This document shows positions 19,980-29,707 of a stretch of DNA of 64,000 nt, piece by piece. The stretch spans positions 1,975,170 through 2,039,169 of the forward strand of contig JAHNZQ020000010.1 in the NCBI GenBank assembly GCA_019155205.2, written 5' to 3'. Made by a program: the position numbers and the translations under genes. How positions within the stretch are numbered: the first letter of the stretch is position 1; each line of letters opens with the position of its first letter. Below the pieces are notes generated by a model. The model was not told where the DNA came from and did not search any database. It saw only the letters and a program-made list of their open reading frames with translations. This DNA is from Gracilaria vermiculophylla (taxonomy: Eukaryota; Rhodophyta; Florideophyceae; Gracilariales; Gracilariaceae).

Positions 19980-20984
19980 GGCGGCGGACGCGGGGTGGTG
20001 GCGCGCCGGCGGTGGCGCGGTGCAACGCCGCGCCCGCGGCCGCGCGGCGGTTGACGTGAGCGCGCGCCGCCAGCGTGGCGCACTGCGCGCGCGCGCGGAG
20101 CGCGGTAGCCGCGTGGCGCCGCGAGTAGCGCGGCCACCGCGCGGCGCGCGCTGCGGCGTGCAAATGTTGCAGAGCACCGCTCACGTGCACAGCGGCGCCA
20201 ACCAGCGCGCTGCGCAGCGAATATCCAGCCGCGCAACGGCGCGCGCCACGCACGCATTGGCGCGCGCAGATATGTGCGCATGGCGGGCGCGCCACTCGCG
20301 CACGCGCGCGCCGCGCGCGCAAATTTAGCGAGCGCCCGCCCTGAGCTCCGTGGTCGCCGCGCCATCGCCGCGCCCATTCACGGCCGCCAGCGGCAGTGGC
20401 GGCGGTAGCGGCGGCGGCGGCGGCAGCGTCAGCGCCCCTCCCCCCCCCTCCCGCGCCGCTTCGCCGCTCTTCTTCGCCGCGCGTGATTATTCGTTGCCGA
20501 AAACTCCGCCATTTGCACTCCGCCATTCGCATCTGCTCTCACATCTGTGCGCTGACTCCGTTTGCGTGCGTGCAGCCGCCGCGTATCCGCTCTGCTTGCC
20601 TCGCGAGTTTGCTGCCCTCGCCTGCCCGTCGGCCGCCCTTTAAGCTTGTCATTCTCCTCGCCCTCTACGCCACGCCGCCGTCGCCTTCGCCACCGCGACC
20701 AGCTCTCTCACCTCTTTCGCCGTCTTTTTTCCATCGTTGTGCTCACACGTCGACCTTCCCACCGTATCCTACCAGACACGCCCTCTCCTGTGCTGAACTC
20801 AAAGGGAGTAACCCTCGAGCCTCCTAATCTCACATAACATCCCCCACATCGCCCAATACCCCATTGCGTTACACCACTCCGCTCCACTCCTTTCCTTGCC
20901 TCCCCACCCCGCCGGCCACCGCTCTCCTCTTAATCGCCTTCCATCCCGGTTACTCCCTTTCGCCTCCCAACCTCTCCCGCCAAC
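19980..20984. promoter_or_regulatory. GC-rich divergent promoter region BUD23 / PGDH
   Basis: About 1 kb between divergent genes. 19980-20340 is extremely GC-rich, with dense GCGC/CGCG runs (for example around 20060-20130 and 20270-20325); 20390-20470 is a GGC-repeat-like tract; from 20640 the plus strand becomes C/T-rich up to the PGDH start, which could be a pyrimidine-rich initiator or 5' UTR. Long frames on both strands here are artefacts of lacking A/T stops. Confidence 0.6.
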
Positions 20985-22736
20985 ATGCAGCTCTGTTTTC
21001 TCTCTCCGTGCAACCCTTCCTTCCGTTTTTCACACTCCCCGCGCTTCCCGCTTCAATCACGTCGTCCGCTGCGCACACTCTCCCTACCCAAAATGGTTGC
21101 CGTCCCCGAAAAGGTCCCCACCTCCGCCCCGGTAAGCACGGACTCCATGTCCATCCTCTTGCCCGAGAAGCTTTCCGACGCCGGAGTAGCCCTTCTCTCC
21201 AGTCGCTTCAACGTCGTCAAGAAGCTCGACCTCACCCCGGAGCAGCTCCTGTCCGAGGTAGTCAACCACGACGCCATCATCATCCGTTCCGGCACTCGCA
21301 TGACCCGCCAGCTCATTGAGGCCGCCCCGAAGCTCAAGGTCATCGGCCGCGCCGGTGTGGGTGTCGACAACATTGACATCCCCGCCGCCACAGAACGTGG
21401 TGTGCTTGTCGTCAACGCCCCCACCGGAAACTGTGTCGCAGCTGCCGAACACACCATCGCCCTCTTGTGCGGCCTCGCCCGCCTGGTCGCCCCGGCCGAC
21501 CGCACCATCAAGAGCGGCGGCTGGGATCGTTCCAAGTTTGTCGGCGTCAGTCTGGTGGACAAAACCATGGGTGTCGTGGGTCTTGGAAGGATTGGAAGAG
21601 AGGTTGCCAGACGTGCGCGCGGACTCGGCATGAATGTTGTTGCTAGTGACCCTTTCACTAGTGAAGAGGTTGCCGCCGCCATTGGGGTCACCCTGCTGCC
21701 GTTTGAGCAAGTCCTGCAGAACAGCGATTTCCTTACTCTCCACATTCCTCTCATTCCATCAACAAAGGGCATGATCAACCGCGATTCCATTGCCATGATG
21801 AAGGATGGCGCTCGTCTTATCAACGCCGCCCGCGGCGGCATTGTCAACGAGACTGCTCTTCTCGAGGCTCTTGAGTCTGGCAAAATTGCGGGTGCTGCTC
21901 TTGATTGCTTTGAGTTTGAGCCGCCATGCAAACACCCTGACTCCATCTCAGCCAAACTTGTTCAACATCCATCAGTGCTGGCCACCCCTCATCTTGGTGC
22001 GAGTACCAAGGAGGCTCAACTAGATGTGGCTGTCGAGATTGCCACCGCAGTCAGAGATTCTTTGAATGGTGATGTAGTTCCCACCATGATCAACTGTCCG
22101 AACATTGCTCCAGAGGTGTTAAAGACGCTCAAGCCGCGTGCTTTACTGTGTGAAAATTTGGGGCGCCTTGCATACTACGTTTCCGGGCGCATGTTGCATG
22201 GAGAGGCCACTGTGGATTACTTTATCCCGTCTGCTAGCGAGGACACGAGATTGCTTCGAACAGGTCTTATCAAGGGTCTCATGGAACCAGCACTTGGTGT
22301 GAAGGTCACCATAGTCAACGCTGATAACATCGCCAAAACGCACAACCTGAGTATCACGGAGACAAACCATTACTCATCTACGAGCATGGACAGCGAGGTG
22401 ATCGTGACTGTGCGCAACAGCCCCCCGGTCGAAGGCCGGGTCACTAGCGGAAATCCACACGTTACCCGTATTGGCCGTTTCGAGGTTGATCTTCGATTGG
22501 ACGGTATTATAATGGCGTACAGCCAGGATGATCGTCCCGGACAAATGGGCTTGGTGGGAAGCATTCTTGGTGAGGCTGGTGTCAATATCTCTTCGATGAC
22601 GCTCGCGCGGGATGCTAACAGCTCGAAAGCGTTAGTTCTGTTGGGCCTTGATTCTCGCCCCAGCGAGGAACTTGTGAACAAGATTGAAAAACTCGTGGAT
22701 GACGAAGAGCTGCGACCGCTGGTCATGGAATTCTGA
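20985..22736 (+). CDS. PGDH: D-3-phosphoglycerate dehydrogenase, plastid-targeted
   Basis: 583 residues. The first about 50 residues are Ser/Pro/Arg-rich without acidic residues, a plastid (or mitochondrial) leader. The catalytic part has the substrate-side domain (RSGTRMTRQLIEAAPKLKVI), the nucleotide fold GVVGLGRIGREVARRARGLG with GLGRIG at 199-204, the catalytic Arg in NAARGGIVNE (283) and His in TPHLGAS (336). The C-terminus carries the intervening ASB-like domain and an ACT domain (GLVGSILGEAGVNISSMTLA). It converts 3-phosphoglycerate to 3-phosphohydroxypyruvate, first step of the phosphorylated serine pathway; the ACT domain suggests serine feedback. Length and order match the long plant/cyanobacterial type. 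Strong C-ending codon bias in the first half. Confidence 0.95.
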   Translation: MQLCFLSPCNPSFRFSHSPRFPLQSRRPLRTLSLPKMVAVPEKVPTSAPVSTDSMSILLPEKLSDAGVALLSSRFNVVKKLDLTPEQLLSEVVNHDAIIIRSGTRMTRQLIEAAPKLKVIGRAGVGVDNIDIPAATERGVLVVNAPTGNCVAAAEHTIALLCGLARLVAPADRTIKSGGWDRSKFVGVSLVDKTMGVVGLGRIGREVARRARGLGMNVVASDPFTSEEVAAAIGVTLLPFEQVLQNSDFLTLHIPLIPSTKGMINRDSIAMMKDGARLINAARGGIVNETALLEALESGKIAGAALDCFEFEPPCKHPDSISAKLVQHPSVLATPHLGASTKEAQLDVAVEIATAVRDSLNGDVVPTMINCPNIAPEVLKTLKPRALLCENLGRLAYYVSGRMLHGEATVDYFIPSASEDTRLLRTGLIKGLMEPALGVKVTIVNADNIAKTHNLSITETNHYSSTSMDSEVIVTVRNSPPVEGRVTSGNPHVTRIGRFEVDLRLDGIIMAYSQDDRPGQMGLVGSILGEAGVNISSMTLARDANSSKALVLLGLDSRPSEELVNKIEKLVDDEELRPLVMEF

Positions 22737-23056
22737 ATCATCTACTTTATGTTTATGCGACATTGATCAACAGTCGTCGTGCTCTGTACCCATCTGCCGC
22801 CAATATCTCATCGCGTTCCGTTTTATTTCTCCTTGTCTGTTTTTTTTTTGTAGTGTACAGGATGCAAGCATACCCAGTTGAATTCGAGTAGAGCACCTTC
22901 CATAGGTACCAACGTCATCTTACAGCATTTTCAGGCTTTGATGTTAGAGAACCATGCCTGTTTGTAGTCACTGTTAACAGCTGTTCATTTGCTTTAGTAA
23001 AATCTGATTCAGGTTAAGAAGCGTGTTTGGTCCTAGCGTTTGTTCGTTGCAAATGT
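22737..23056. other. Convergent intergenic region
   Basis: 320 bases between the stops of PGDH and the ABC1 kinase. Contains a T-rich stretch at 22840-22853; otherwise nothing recognisable. Confidence 0.45.
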
Positions 23057-25273
23057 TTACCGTCTGCTACGTGGCTCTTCCTGAGGAAGTCCAAATGCGA
23101 ACCGGATAGCTCGAGAAGTAATTTTTTCGGCCAACGACACGGCGACTTCAAGTCCGAGTCTTTGAGTTTCAGGTTCTCGCAGGAACTTACGTAGTACAGG
23201 AGACAATTTTGACGGGCTGAATCCCTTGCTCTTACGTATAATTTGGGCCATGCGCTCAGCATTTTCCATTGTGCGCGTCCGGGTCGGAGGTGGAGCTGCT
23301 TGCATGAATAACGGTAACCGAAGTCCCGCTGCCGTGCCAGCCTGGGCGACAATTCCAAAGTAGTACTTTGCAATATCCACACCCAGAGCATCCAACTCTT
23401 CGGTGACCTCGTCCGCCAAGTTGTATCGTGCGAGTTTCCCCCGCGGCGACAATAAAAATGAAAACAATTGTTCGATTGCAACGCTTAGATCGTAGTCTCC
23501 GGCCGTTGATGCCGACTCTAATAAGCTCTCCAACCTGTTCCACCGAGGGTGGCCATTGTCAAAGATCAGGGACTGAAGAGCATCTTGTAATTCGGGGGCA
23601 GGGTCTGTTAAGAGACGAGAAGCGATATACGGGTATGATTCGTTCAAAATCTTAAAGTTTGGATCCACTTGAATGGCCACCCCCTCCAAAACTCCAAGGC
23701 ATCGAATGATCGCTGTGTAATAGGCGGGAAGACGAAACGGGTATTGATACATGACGGAACCCAGTTTGTCAATTACAGATTTGAAGTTCAACTCTCCTAC
23801 AGATGCTCCCAGCACGTCTGGTAGGGCACTGTTCAACGCCTCTATGATAGGATTAAGATCGGTTTCAGGGGGCAAAAAACCCAGTCTGACGTATAGCTTC
23901 GCAAGCGCCTCAAAATCCCGGTTAACCATGTGTATGACAGCCTCGATAATACCGTATCGCTGTGCCGGTTCTACTTCAGACATCATTCCGAAATCAAGAT
24001 AGCAAAGGTTTCCTGAGGGAGTAGCCAGAAGATTGCCGAGATGCGTGTCGGCGTGGAAGTAACCATTTTCAAGCATTTGTCGAAGAGAGCACTGAACCAT
24101 CGCTCGTACGAGTTCTTCTGAACGTTCTCGCGTAAGTTTTTCACTGTTCAGACGGATCCCTTCCATCCACTGCATTGTTATGACGCGACGCTTGGTGTAA
24201 CGCCAGAATATCTTTGGTACGTCAACTCCGGGAAGGTCTCCGTACAATTCACGGAATCGTTCCGCATTTCGAGCTTCGGAAAGGTAATCTATTTCTTCAT
24301 ATATGAGTTTGCCAAACTCTTCCACAATGCTCTGCAGGTCAATATCTCTCCCAGTGAGTTTCAGTATATTGCTAAGAGTACCACTCAAATTACGCAATAT
24401 GTATATATCAAGCGCAATGACTTGCTCGCAGTCCGGCCTCTGGACCTTCACTGCAACTCGCTCCCCGGTACTCTTCAACGTCGCGCTGTACACCTGACCA
24501 ATGGAAGCCGCGGCCACAGGTGTCGGGTCAATTGATTCGAAGATTTCATCAACCGGCCTTTCCAACTCCTCTTCTATTAATCGAAAGGCAGTCGCATTAT
24601 CAAACGGGGGAAGTCGATCCTGCAGCTTTTGTAGCTCATCCAAGTATTCCTTTGGAAGCAAATCTGGACGGGATGACACTGCCTGGCCACCTTTAATGAT
24701 AGCTGGTCCGAGCGAAGATACAATGTTTAGAAATTCCTTTGCGCGTTTCCCTCGATTTCGTTCCTCCGTGCCAAGTTGAAAATCCAAGGCAACGCGTGAG
24801 ACAAATGATGTCAGCGGAACTGCGATTTCAAGTTGTCTCTTTCGCACATATAGAGCGCGATTTCTGAAGTACTGTATGGCGGATTCTGGATCATAGCGGG
24901 GCCCTTCCTCGGCACTTTTCGCGGCTTGTTCGGCCTGCTCTTCCAGAATCTGGGTGTTGTTCGCAGGCGCAATAATTCGCGCCGAATTGATATCAGGCTT
25001 AGATTTGGCGGGCAAAGGCGACTTCTGGTTGGACTGTTGGCGGGCCTGCTCCAATAATTGTTCTGCGCGTTCCAAACGAGCGCGAACGGCGTTCGAGCGC
25101 TCGTCAGTTGACACAGCTTGCATAGTGCATTGCAATCGTGAGGGATGTAAAGCTGGTCTCGTAGACTCTTTGACAGGCTTGGCGCGCAGGAGAACGTGGC
25201 TGCCCATGTATCGCGTTGAGAGGGTAGTGAAAGGTGTTATGGGCATTACTAGCCCCACGATATGTTTGGTCAT
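23057..25273 (-). CDS. ABC1/UbiB atypical kinase, plastid-type (ABC1K)
   Basis: 738 residues from the ATG at 25273; an open frame extends 11 codons further but only from a TTG. The leader (first about 60 residues) is basic and Ser/Thr-rich, then a coiled-coil-like stretch precedes the kinase. ABC1 signatures: IKGGQAVSSR (KxGQ), AAASIGQVYSA (Ala-rich nucleotide loop), VAVKVQRP (catalytic Lys), EEIDYLSEARNAERF (ExD), HADTHLGNLL and YLDFGMM (metal-binding DFG). These motifs define the UbiB/COQ8 family; long plastid members in algae and plants sit in plastoglobules and act on prenylquinone metabolism and photoprotection. Here HADTH replaces the more usual HADPH. Single exon; divergent from the small gene at 25944. 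Confidence 0.92.
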   Translation of the reverse strand: MTKHIVGLVMPITPFTTLSTRYMGSHVLLRAKPVKESTRPALHPSRLQCTMQAVSTDERSNAVRARLERAEQLLEQARQQSNQKSPLPAKSKPDINSARIIAPANNTQILEEQAEQAAKSAEEGPRYDPESAIQYFRNRALYVRKRQLEIAVPLTSFVSRVALDFQLGTEERNRGKRAKEFLNIVSSLGPAIIKGGQAVSSRPDLLPKEYLDELQKLQDRLPPFDNATAFRLIEEELERPVDEIFESIDPTPVAAASIGQVYSATLKSTGERVAVKVQRPDCEQVIALDIYILRNLSGTLSNILKLTGRDIDLQSIVEEFGKLIYEEIDYLSEARNAERFRELYGDLPGVDVPKIFWRYTKRRVITMQWMEGIRLNSEKLTRERSEELVRAMVQCSLRQMLENGYFHADTHLGNLLATPSGNLCYLDFGMMSEVEPAQRYGIIEAVIHMVNRDFEALAKLYVRLGFLPPETDLNPIIEALNSALPDVLGASVGELNFKSVIDKLGSVMYQYPFRLPAYYTAIIRCLGVLEGVAIQVDPNFKILNESYPYIASRLLTDPAPELQDALQSLIFDNGHPRWNRLESLLESASTAGDYDLSVAIEQLFSFLLSPRGKLARYNLADEVTEELDALGVDIAKYYFGIVAQAGTAAGLRLPLFMQAAPPPTRTRTMENAERMAQIIRKSKGFSPSKLSPVLRKFLREPETQRLGLEVAVSLAEKITSRAIRFAFGLPQEEPRSRR

Positions 25274-25943
25274 GTTGATCGAAGGGAACCTGTTGTCCTT
25301 TGACAAATTTCCACGGATCTGCTAAGAGAAACTACCTTAAGGAAAGCTCGATGTGCAGGCTAGGTTGTGCTTCTGCAGGGAATGACGAGGAGCAGAGATA
25401 CGGTAGTTTAGGCAAGAAGAGCTCTCTGAGATTAACATGAAGTTGAACGGAACAGCATGGTGCCATCCATCCACAATGTTCCTTGTTCGCGGTGACGCAG
25501 CGACCGCAGATTCGCACATTCTGCAAAATAGACCACTAAGCGACGAGCTGGGAAAGCGATACAGCCAGCATGAAGTGATGCACGTGTCTACGTGTACACA
25601 CATGGCGTTCTTGCAGAGAAGGTTTCTCCTGCGAAACTTCCACGTTGACACGTACAATAGTAACCGAGCCCTTTGATTTGTTGGTTTGCGCACCAATGGC
25701 TGTGATCGATTTCAAAGGAGCGGTGCATTCCTGACCGCAATCTGCGCACGGAAATTCGATCACGAAGCTCCACAACCACCAGTTGGGCCCCACGCTCAAC
25801 CTCTCATGTCTTCATTTGATCTCCGAAATCTATCGGTTCCGCTGCCTGCTACCCGCTTGGCGAGGCGTGTGCGTCTTCGTCCGACTTATCGCTTCTCGCT
25901 AAATTTCTTCGTCTTCACTCCAGCGTCCCATCAGTCGTGAACA
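25274..25943. promoter_or_regulatory. Divergent promoter region ABC1K / small plastid gene
   Basis: 670 bases between two start codons facing away from each other. Several overlapping short frames lie on both strands but have no recognisable motif. Sequence just before 25944 is C/T-rich, like the region before PGDH. Confidence 0.4.
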
Positions 25944-26308
25944 ATGGCTTTTATCTCCTCTTTCACGGGCATCACCGTGCGCAGCGCCACCAACAATCGT
26001 GCTGTCTGCAATGCAGCACCTCGTCGCGCTGCCAAATGGACCATGAATGACGAAGGAAAGGGATTCGGTGGCGGTGAGGCAACAAGAGAGTAAGTCATTA
26101 TTTGCATGCCTTTATGAGATGATCACATGTAGTTTCTTGCTAAACATCGTGCTTGTTGTTCTTGCTTCTTGCATCGCACAGTCCGGCTCCCACCGAAATC
26201 GACCCGAAGAACCCCAAGGCCAAGCAGACCGCAATTCACCCGGCCGAGACCTTCGCCGAGTACCAGGCGCGCATGAAGCGCGAGGCTGAGGAGAAAAAGG
26301 GTCAGTAA
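25944..26308 (+). CDS. Small plastid-targeted protein of unknown function, two exons
   Basis: Exon 1 is 25944-26089, exon 2 is 26182-26308; removal of the 92-bp intron (donor GA/GTAAGT, acceptor CGCACAG/T) gives 90 residues. The start MAFISSFTG followed by an Arg/Ala-rich stretch to PRRAAKW is a typical red algal plastid leader, with cleavage probably near residues 24-32. The mature part is short and polar: a Gly-rich FGGGEATRDPAP segment, then DPKNPKAKQ and a helix with FAEYQARMKREAEEKKGQ at the C-terminus. No membrane segment and no Cys in the mature part. I do not recognise a family; it might be a small linker or accessory protein of the photosynthetic apparatus. The plastid leader is well supported; the function is not. 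Confidence 0.7.
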
Positions 26309-26930
26309 TCTTGAGCCTCACACCACACGGCAGCTGAACGCCCAGGTGACAACATAGGGAGCGTCATAGTAAGGAATCGTGTGAAATTTTCAGCATTGTT
26401 GCATATCATGTCCAAGTAAAATTGAACTCATGATCGCGTTTTGCCCGAGTCAGCCCCTTTTGAAGCGATTCCTACGTCCATGTTTAACCCACAACGCGCT
26501 AAATATTTGAGTTTAGAGCGAATGTCGTTTTCCTCGAACCCTTATGACCCGCATTTCCCAACTAGATTAACTCCTATTTGTACCTAACCGTATTATAGCT
26601 GGACCGCTCCTTGTCAATTGCGCTCGAACGGCGCGCTCGGTTTCTAATCAGACTACGACAACCGCGATGACGGTCTTCTGAGTTGTCTTCGTGCACCCAT
26701 CATTCATTGCCAAACGTGCGGTTGTCCCAATTTCGACAAACCAAATTTCATCGGAATTCACAGCGCAATTAACATTCGCGCACAGCATGTTACCGCGCAT
26801 ACAACGTTCATGGTGCTCGCAGCTGTAATACCTTACCAGTGGCTGTTGATCGATCACCTGCTGTTGCATTAGTTCAACAACGTCATTAGTCACCAGCTAG
26901 CGTAGCACCGTTGGCAGGGGGAAGACTTTT
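26309..26930. other. Intergenic, no supported gene
   Basis: 622 bases, AT-richer than the neighbouring genes. One minus-strand frame (26648-26893) has no recognisable content. It must contain the promoter of the aldo/keto reductase. Confidence 0.4.
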
Positions 26931-28235
26931 ATGTCGCCCAGTATATCAAAGATGAACTGCAACTGGTATCGCACTTCCCCAACATTCATAACACATTCAC
27001 ATCGATTCTCAATGTGCTCATCAGTAGCGTTTGCCACCTCGTCCATTTTTGGGCTTCGCAAGCATGTTCCCCATCCCGCTTCAAGTGTGGTGTCTCCATC
27101 TTGTACGAGGAAGCCGCTAAGAATGGTGGCGGAGACCAAGGCCCCACGAACCGATTACAAGCTTAACCTACGTCCTGTCGGCACTGCCGGCCTGGTCATG
27201 ACCGAAGTCACCCTCGGAACAATGACATGGGGTCAGCAGAACTCCGAACAAGATGCTCATGACCAGCTTGATTATGCCTTCGAGAGGGGTGTCGTGGGTA
27301 TCGATGGAGCGGAACTCTATCCAGTGCCCGCACGTCAAGAAACGTACGGCGACACCGAGCGGGTAATTGGCTCGTGGATCAAGAAACGCGGCGGAACTTC
27401 ATTCCGGGAGAAGCTTGTGATTTTCTCTAAGTTAGCTGGAGGCAACATTGGGGGAAGAGCTATGCCATGGATTCGAGGAGACGGTCGAAGAGTAGATAGG
27501 AAAAACATTAGACTGGCCGTGGAGGGTATTCTAAAACGACTCGGAACCGACTATATTGATCTTCTACAAATCCACTGGCCTGACAGATATGTACCCATGT
27601 TCGGTGCAGGTGCGTACGACATTGCAAAAGAGGTTGATTCTGTACCGTTCGAACAACAAGTGGCCGCTATGGATGAACTAATCAAGGAAGGATTGATCCG
27701 CAATTACGGCCTAAGCAACGAAACCGCTTGGGGCGTTTCACAGTTTGACTCGATAGCTCGAACAAAAGGGTATGCAAGGCCCGTATCGATTCAAAACTCG
27801 TACAGTTTGATATATCGTGACTTTGAAGGGCATCTGGCGGAAGTCTGCGCGAAGGGAAACGCAAACGTTGGCCTCCTCGCGTATAGCCCCCTTGCCGGGG
27901 GCGCCCTATCCGGAAAATACCTCGACCCGCCCCTTCCGGAAAATTCAAGGTTTGCTCTGTATCCAGGATACATGCAACGGTTCCAAAGCAGTCTGGCCGC
28001 AGAAGCAATTCGTGAGTACAAAAGAGTTGCAGACGAAGCCAATATGACACTAACGGAGTTGTCGCTTGCTTGGTGCAAGAGCAGGTGGTTCGTTGCCAGC
28101 ACTATTATTGGTGCGACGAGCATTAAGCAATTGAAACAAAATCTGGACGCGTTTTCCGTAGAACTTGATCCGACGGTCATCGAGGCCGTTGAGAGGGTCT
28201 ACAAACGCTATCGGGATCCGTCCAAGACCTCTTAA
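26931..28235 (+). CDS. Tas-like aldo/keto reductase, plastid leader
   Basis: 434 residues from the first ATG; a second in-frame ATG at 27012 (MCSSVAFATSS) gives a more typical plastid leader and 407 residues, and I prefer it slightly. The AKR fold begins near LRPVGTAGLVMTEVTLGTMTWG. The catalytic tetrad is visible: Asp and Tyr in GIDGAELYPVP, Lys in VIFSKLAGG, His in LLQIHWPD. The run AELYPVPARQETYGDTE is close to what I know of bacterial Tas proteins, so it belongs to that NADP-dependent group; substrate unknown. C-terminal NADP-site elements (ALSGKYLDPP; SRWFVASTIIGATSIKQL) are present. Single exon, convergent with N-myristoyltransferase 170 bases away. Confidence 0.9.
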   Translation: MSPSISKMNCNWYRTSPTFITHSHRFSMCSSVAFATSSIFGLRKHVPHPASSVVSPSCTRKPLRMVAETKAPRTDYKLNLRPVGTAGLVMTEVTLGTMTWGQQNSEQDAHDQLDYAFERGVVGIDGAELYPVPARQETYGDTERVIGSWIKKRGGTSFREKLVIFSKLAGGNIGGRAMPWIRGDGRRVDRKNIRLAVEGILKRLGTDYIDLLQIHWPDRYVPMFGAGAYDIAKEVDSVPFEQQVAAMDELIKEGLIRNYGLSNETAWGVSQFDSIARTKGYARPVSIQNSYSLIYRDFEGHLAEVCAKGNANVGLLAYSPLAGGALSGKYLDPPLPENSRFALYPGYMQRFQSSLAAEAIREYKRVADEANMTLTELSLAWCKSRWFVASTIIGATSIKQLKQNLDAFSVELDPTVIEAVERVYKRYRDPSKTS

Positions 28236-28405
28236 TCCATTCGGACTCTCGCTGTGCTCGCTTGTTTGTTAAACAGATTGTGAACGAAGAACACCCACTT
28301 TTATGTCGTCCTATTTCACGCCATGCGATTGGGAAAACACAAGAATTGCTGTTTTTTCCGTGTGTACCTGGACAGAGAAGGAAGCGGTTGCTTTTTTGTT
28401 AGCTT

Positions 28406-29707
28406 CTAAAGTAGCACAAGAGCGTTGTTCTCCTGCGGAATAGGGCGACATTTCCAGTTGTAAAGATAATAATTCAAGGTACCGTCTCCTTTGTGGAATT
28501 TAAGGTCGTTAAAAAACTGAGCATTGTGTCCAAGTTCCAGCGCGTTGAAGACGTCAAACTTGTTGTTGCGAGCCAAAATCAACGCGTCGCCCACGAGAGC
28601 CTGGATGGAAGACTTGTGAGGAACAATGCAGAAAGCATACGCAGCTCGGAGGGTTTTGTGCACAGGGTGGTTGATGACACTCGAAGGCAAGGAGTAGAAG
28701 GAGATGAGATCGGTTATGGAATGGGTGTTAGGATCTTCGACGACATATGTATACATGACGTCTTCGCGGGGCAAGAGCCAGTGGCGGAAGTCGTCGGCAG
28801 TCATATCAACATGGAGCTCAAACTGGGAAATGTGCTCCTTGAGCAAGGCACAGGCCTCGGACACATCGGAGTCTCGCATGACTCGAATGCCGGGGATTTG
28901 GGTGTGAGACTTGAGAGAGTAGAGTCTGATGGTGCGCGCCATGGTCATACGCGGCTTGAGCCTCGAGAAGCCCGTCTCGATGAGCTTTTTGGCGTTGAGG
29001 GAGCGGTGGTAGTAGCGCGAGGACGAAATGGGCTGCGGCAAGACGGCGCCGGCGGTGTAGACGGCCTGCCAAATGCCGCGCAGATTGACGCGTCGCGTGA
29101 TCTCGCGGATGAGGACGGGTGCCAGGCGCTTGGAGCGAAGCTTCTTGTGGACGCACAGAAAATTGATCTCGACCATTGGGAGCGACTTGGAATGCACGGC
29201 AATTGTGGCCGGAATGGCGGTGATGAATGCAACTAGCTTCTTGTTGCTCTTGACGCGCACGCCGATGTGCCAGCTGGGGTGCCAGCCGGGCGGAAGCAAC
29301 GCCCAGCGCAGGAACTGGCGCGAGTAGTCGAAGCGAAACATGGAGGCGCCGTCCTCGACGTAATTCTCGTTGAGAAGGCGGTAGGCGTCCTCGAGCTGCT
29401 TGTCGTCGTTGACGTCGATGTCGCACCATTCGAAGGAGTCGATGAGGGCGTACGGTTGGGTGGGCACATCGGCGACGTTCTTGGTCTCGATTGGCTCGCC
29501 CGCGTGGTCAGTAGGTTGGGGCGGGTAAGCGTCGTGGGGGATCTGCGGCACCGGCTGGGTGCTCCAGAAGCGATGCTGGGCGGGGTCGGTGGCAGAGGCG
29601 GACAGAGAGGCGTTGGCGAGCAGCTCGGCGAGCTTGGCGCGAGCGTCGGCGCCGGAGAGCTCGACTTGGCGCACGGGAGTGGCGGCGGGCTGCGGTCGAT
29701 CGGCCAT
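28406..29707 (-). CDS. NMT: Glycylpeptide N-tetradecanoyltransferase
   Basis: 433 residues, ATG at 29707. Recognised by EINFLCVHKKLRSKRLAPVL, the myristoyl-CoA binding segment of the N-terminal GNAT half, by FRFDYSRQFLRWALLPPGW before it, and by the C-terminal half (MTADDFRHWLLP; FNALELGHNAQFFNDLKFHKGDGTL) with the ending VLL, whose terminal carboxylate is the catalytic base in this family. It transfers myristate from myristoyl-CoA to N-terminal Gly of proteins in the cytosol/ribosome. The Ala/Ser-rich first about 40 residues are lineage-specific. A likely substrate, a kinase starting MGNN, is encoded at 46213. Confidence 0.96.
   Translation of the reverse strand: MADRPQPAATPVRQVELSGADARAKLAELLANASLSASATDPAQHRFWSTQPVPQIPHDAYPPQPTDHAGEPIETKNVADVPTQPYALIDSFEWCDIDVNDDKQLEDAYRLLNENYVEDGASMFRFDYSRQFLRWALLPPGWHPSWHIGVRVKSNKKLVAFITAIPATIAVHSKSLPMVEINFLCVHKKLRSKRLAPVLIREITRRVNLRGIWQAVYTAGAVLPQPISSSRYYHRSLNAKKLIETGFSRLKPRMTMARTIRLYSLKSHTQIPGIRVMRDSDVSEACALLKEHISQFELHVDMTADDFRHWLLPREDVMYTYVVEDPNTHSITDLISFYSLPSSVINHPVHKTLRAAYAFCIVPHKSSIQALVGDALILARNNKFDVFNALELGHNAQFFNDLKFHKGDGTLNYYLYNWKCRPIPQENNALVLL

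Noticed and set aside
19376..20532. Two long minus-strand frames (333 and 352 codons) overlapping BUD23
   Set aside because: They are shifted translations of GC-rich DNA, Arg/Ala/Pro-rich, without motifs; the BUD23 frame explains the region.
21053..21955. 300-codon minus-strand frame
   Set aside because: Antisense shadow of the PGDH gene, caused by its strong third-position C bias.
28493..29236. 247-codon plus-strand frame
   Set aside because: Antisense shadow of the N-myristoyltransferase gene; no motif.
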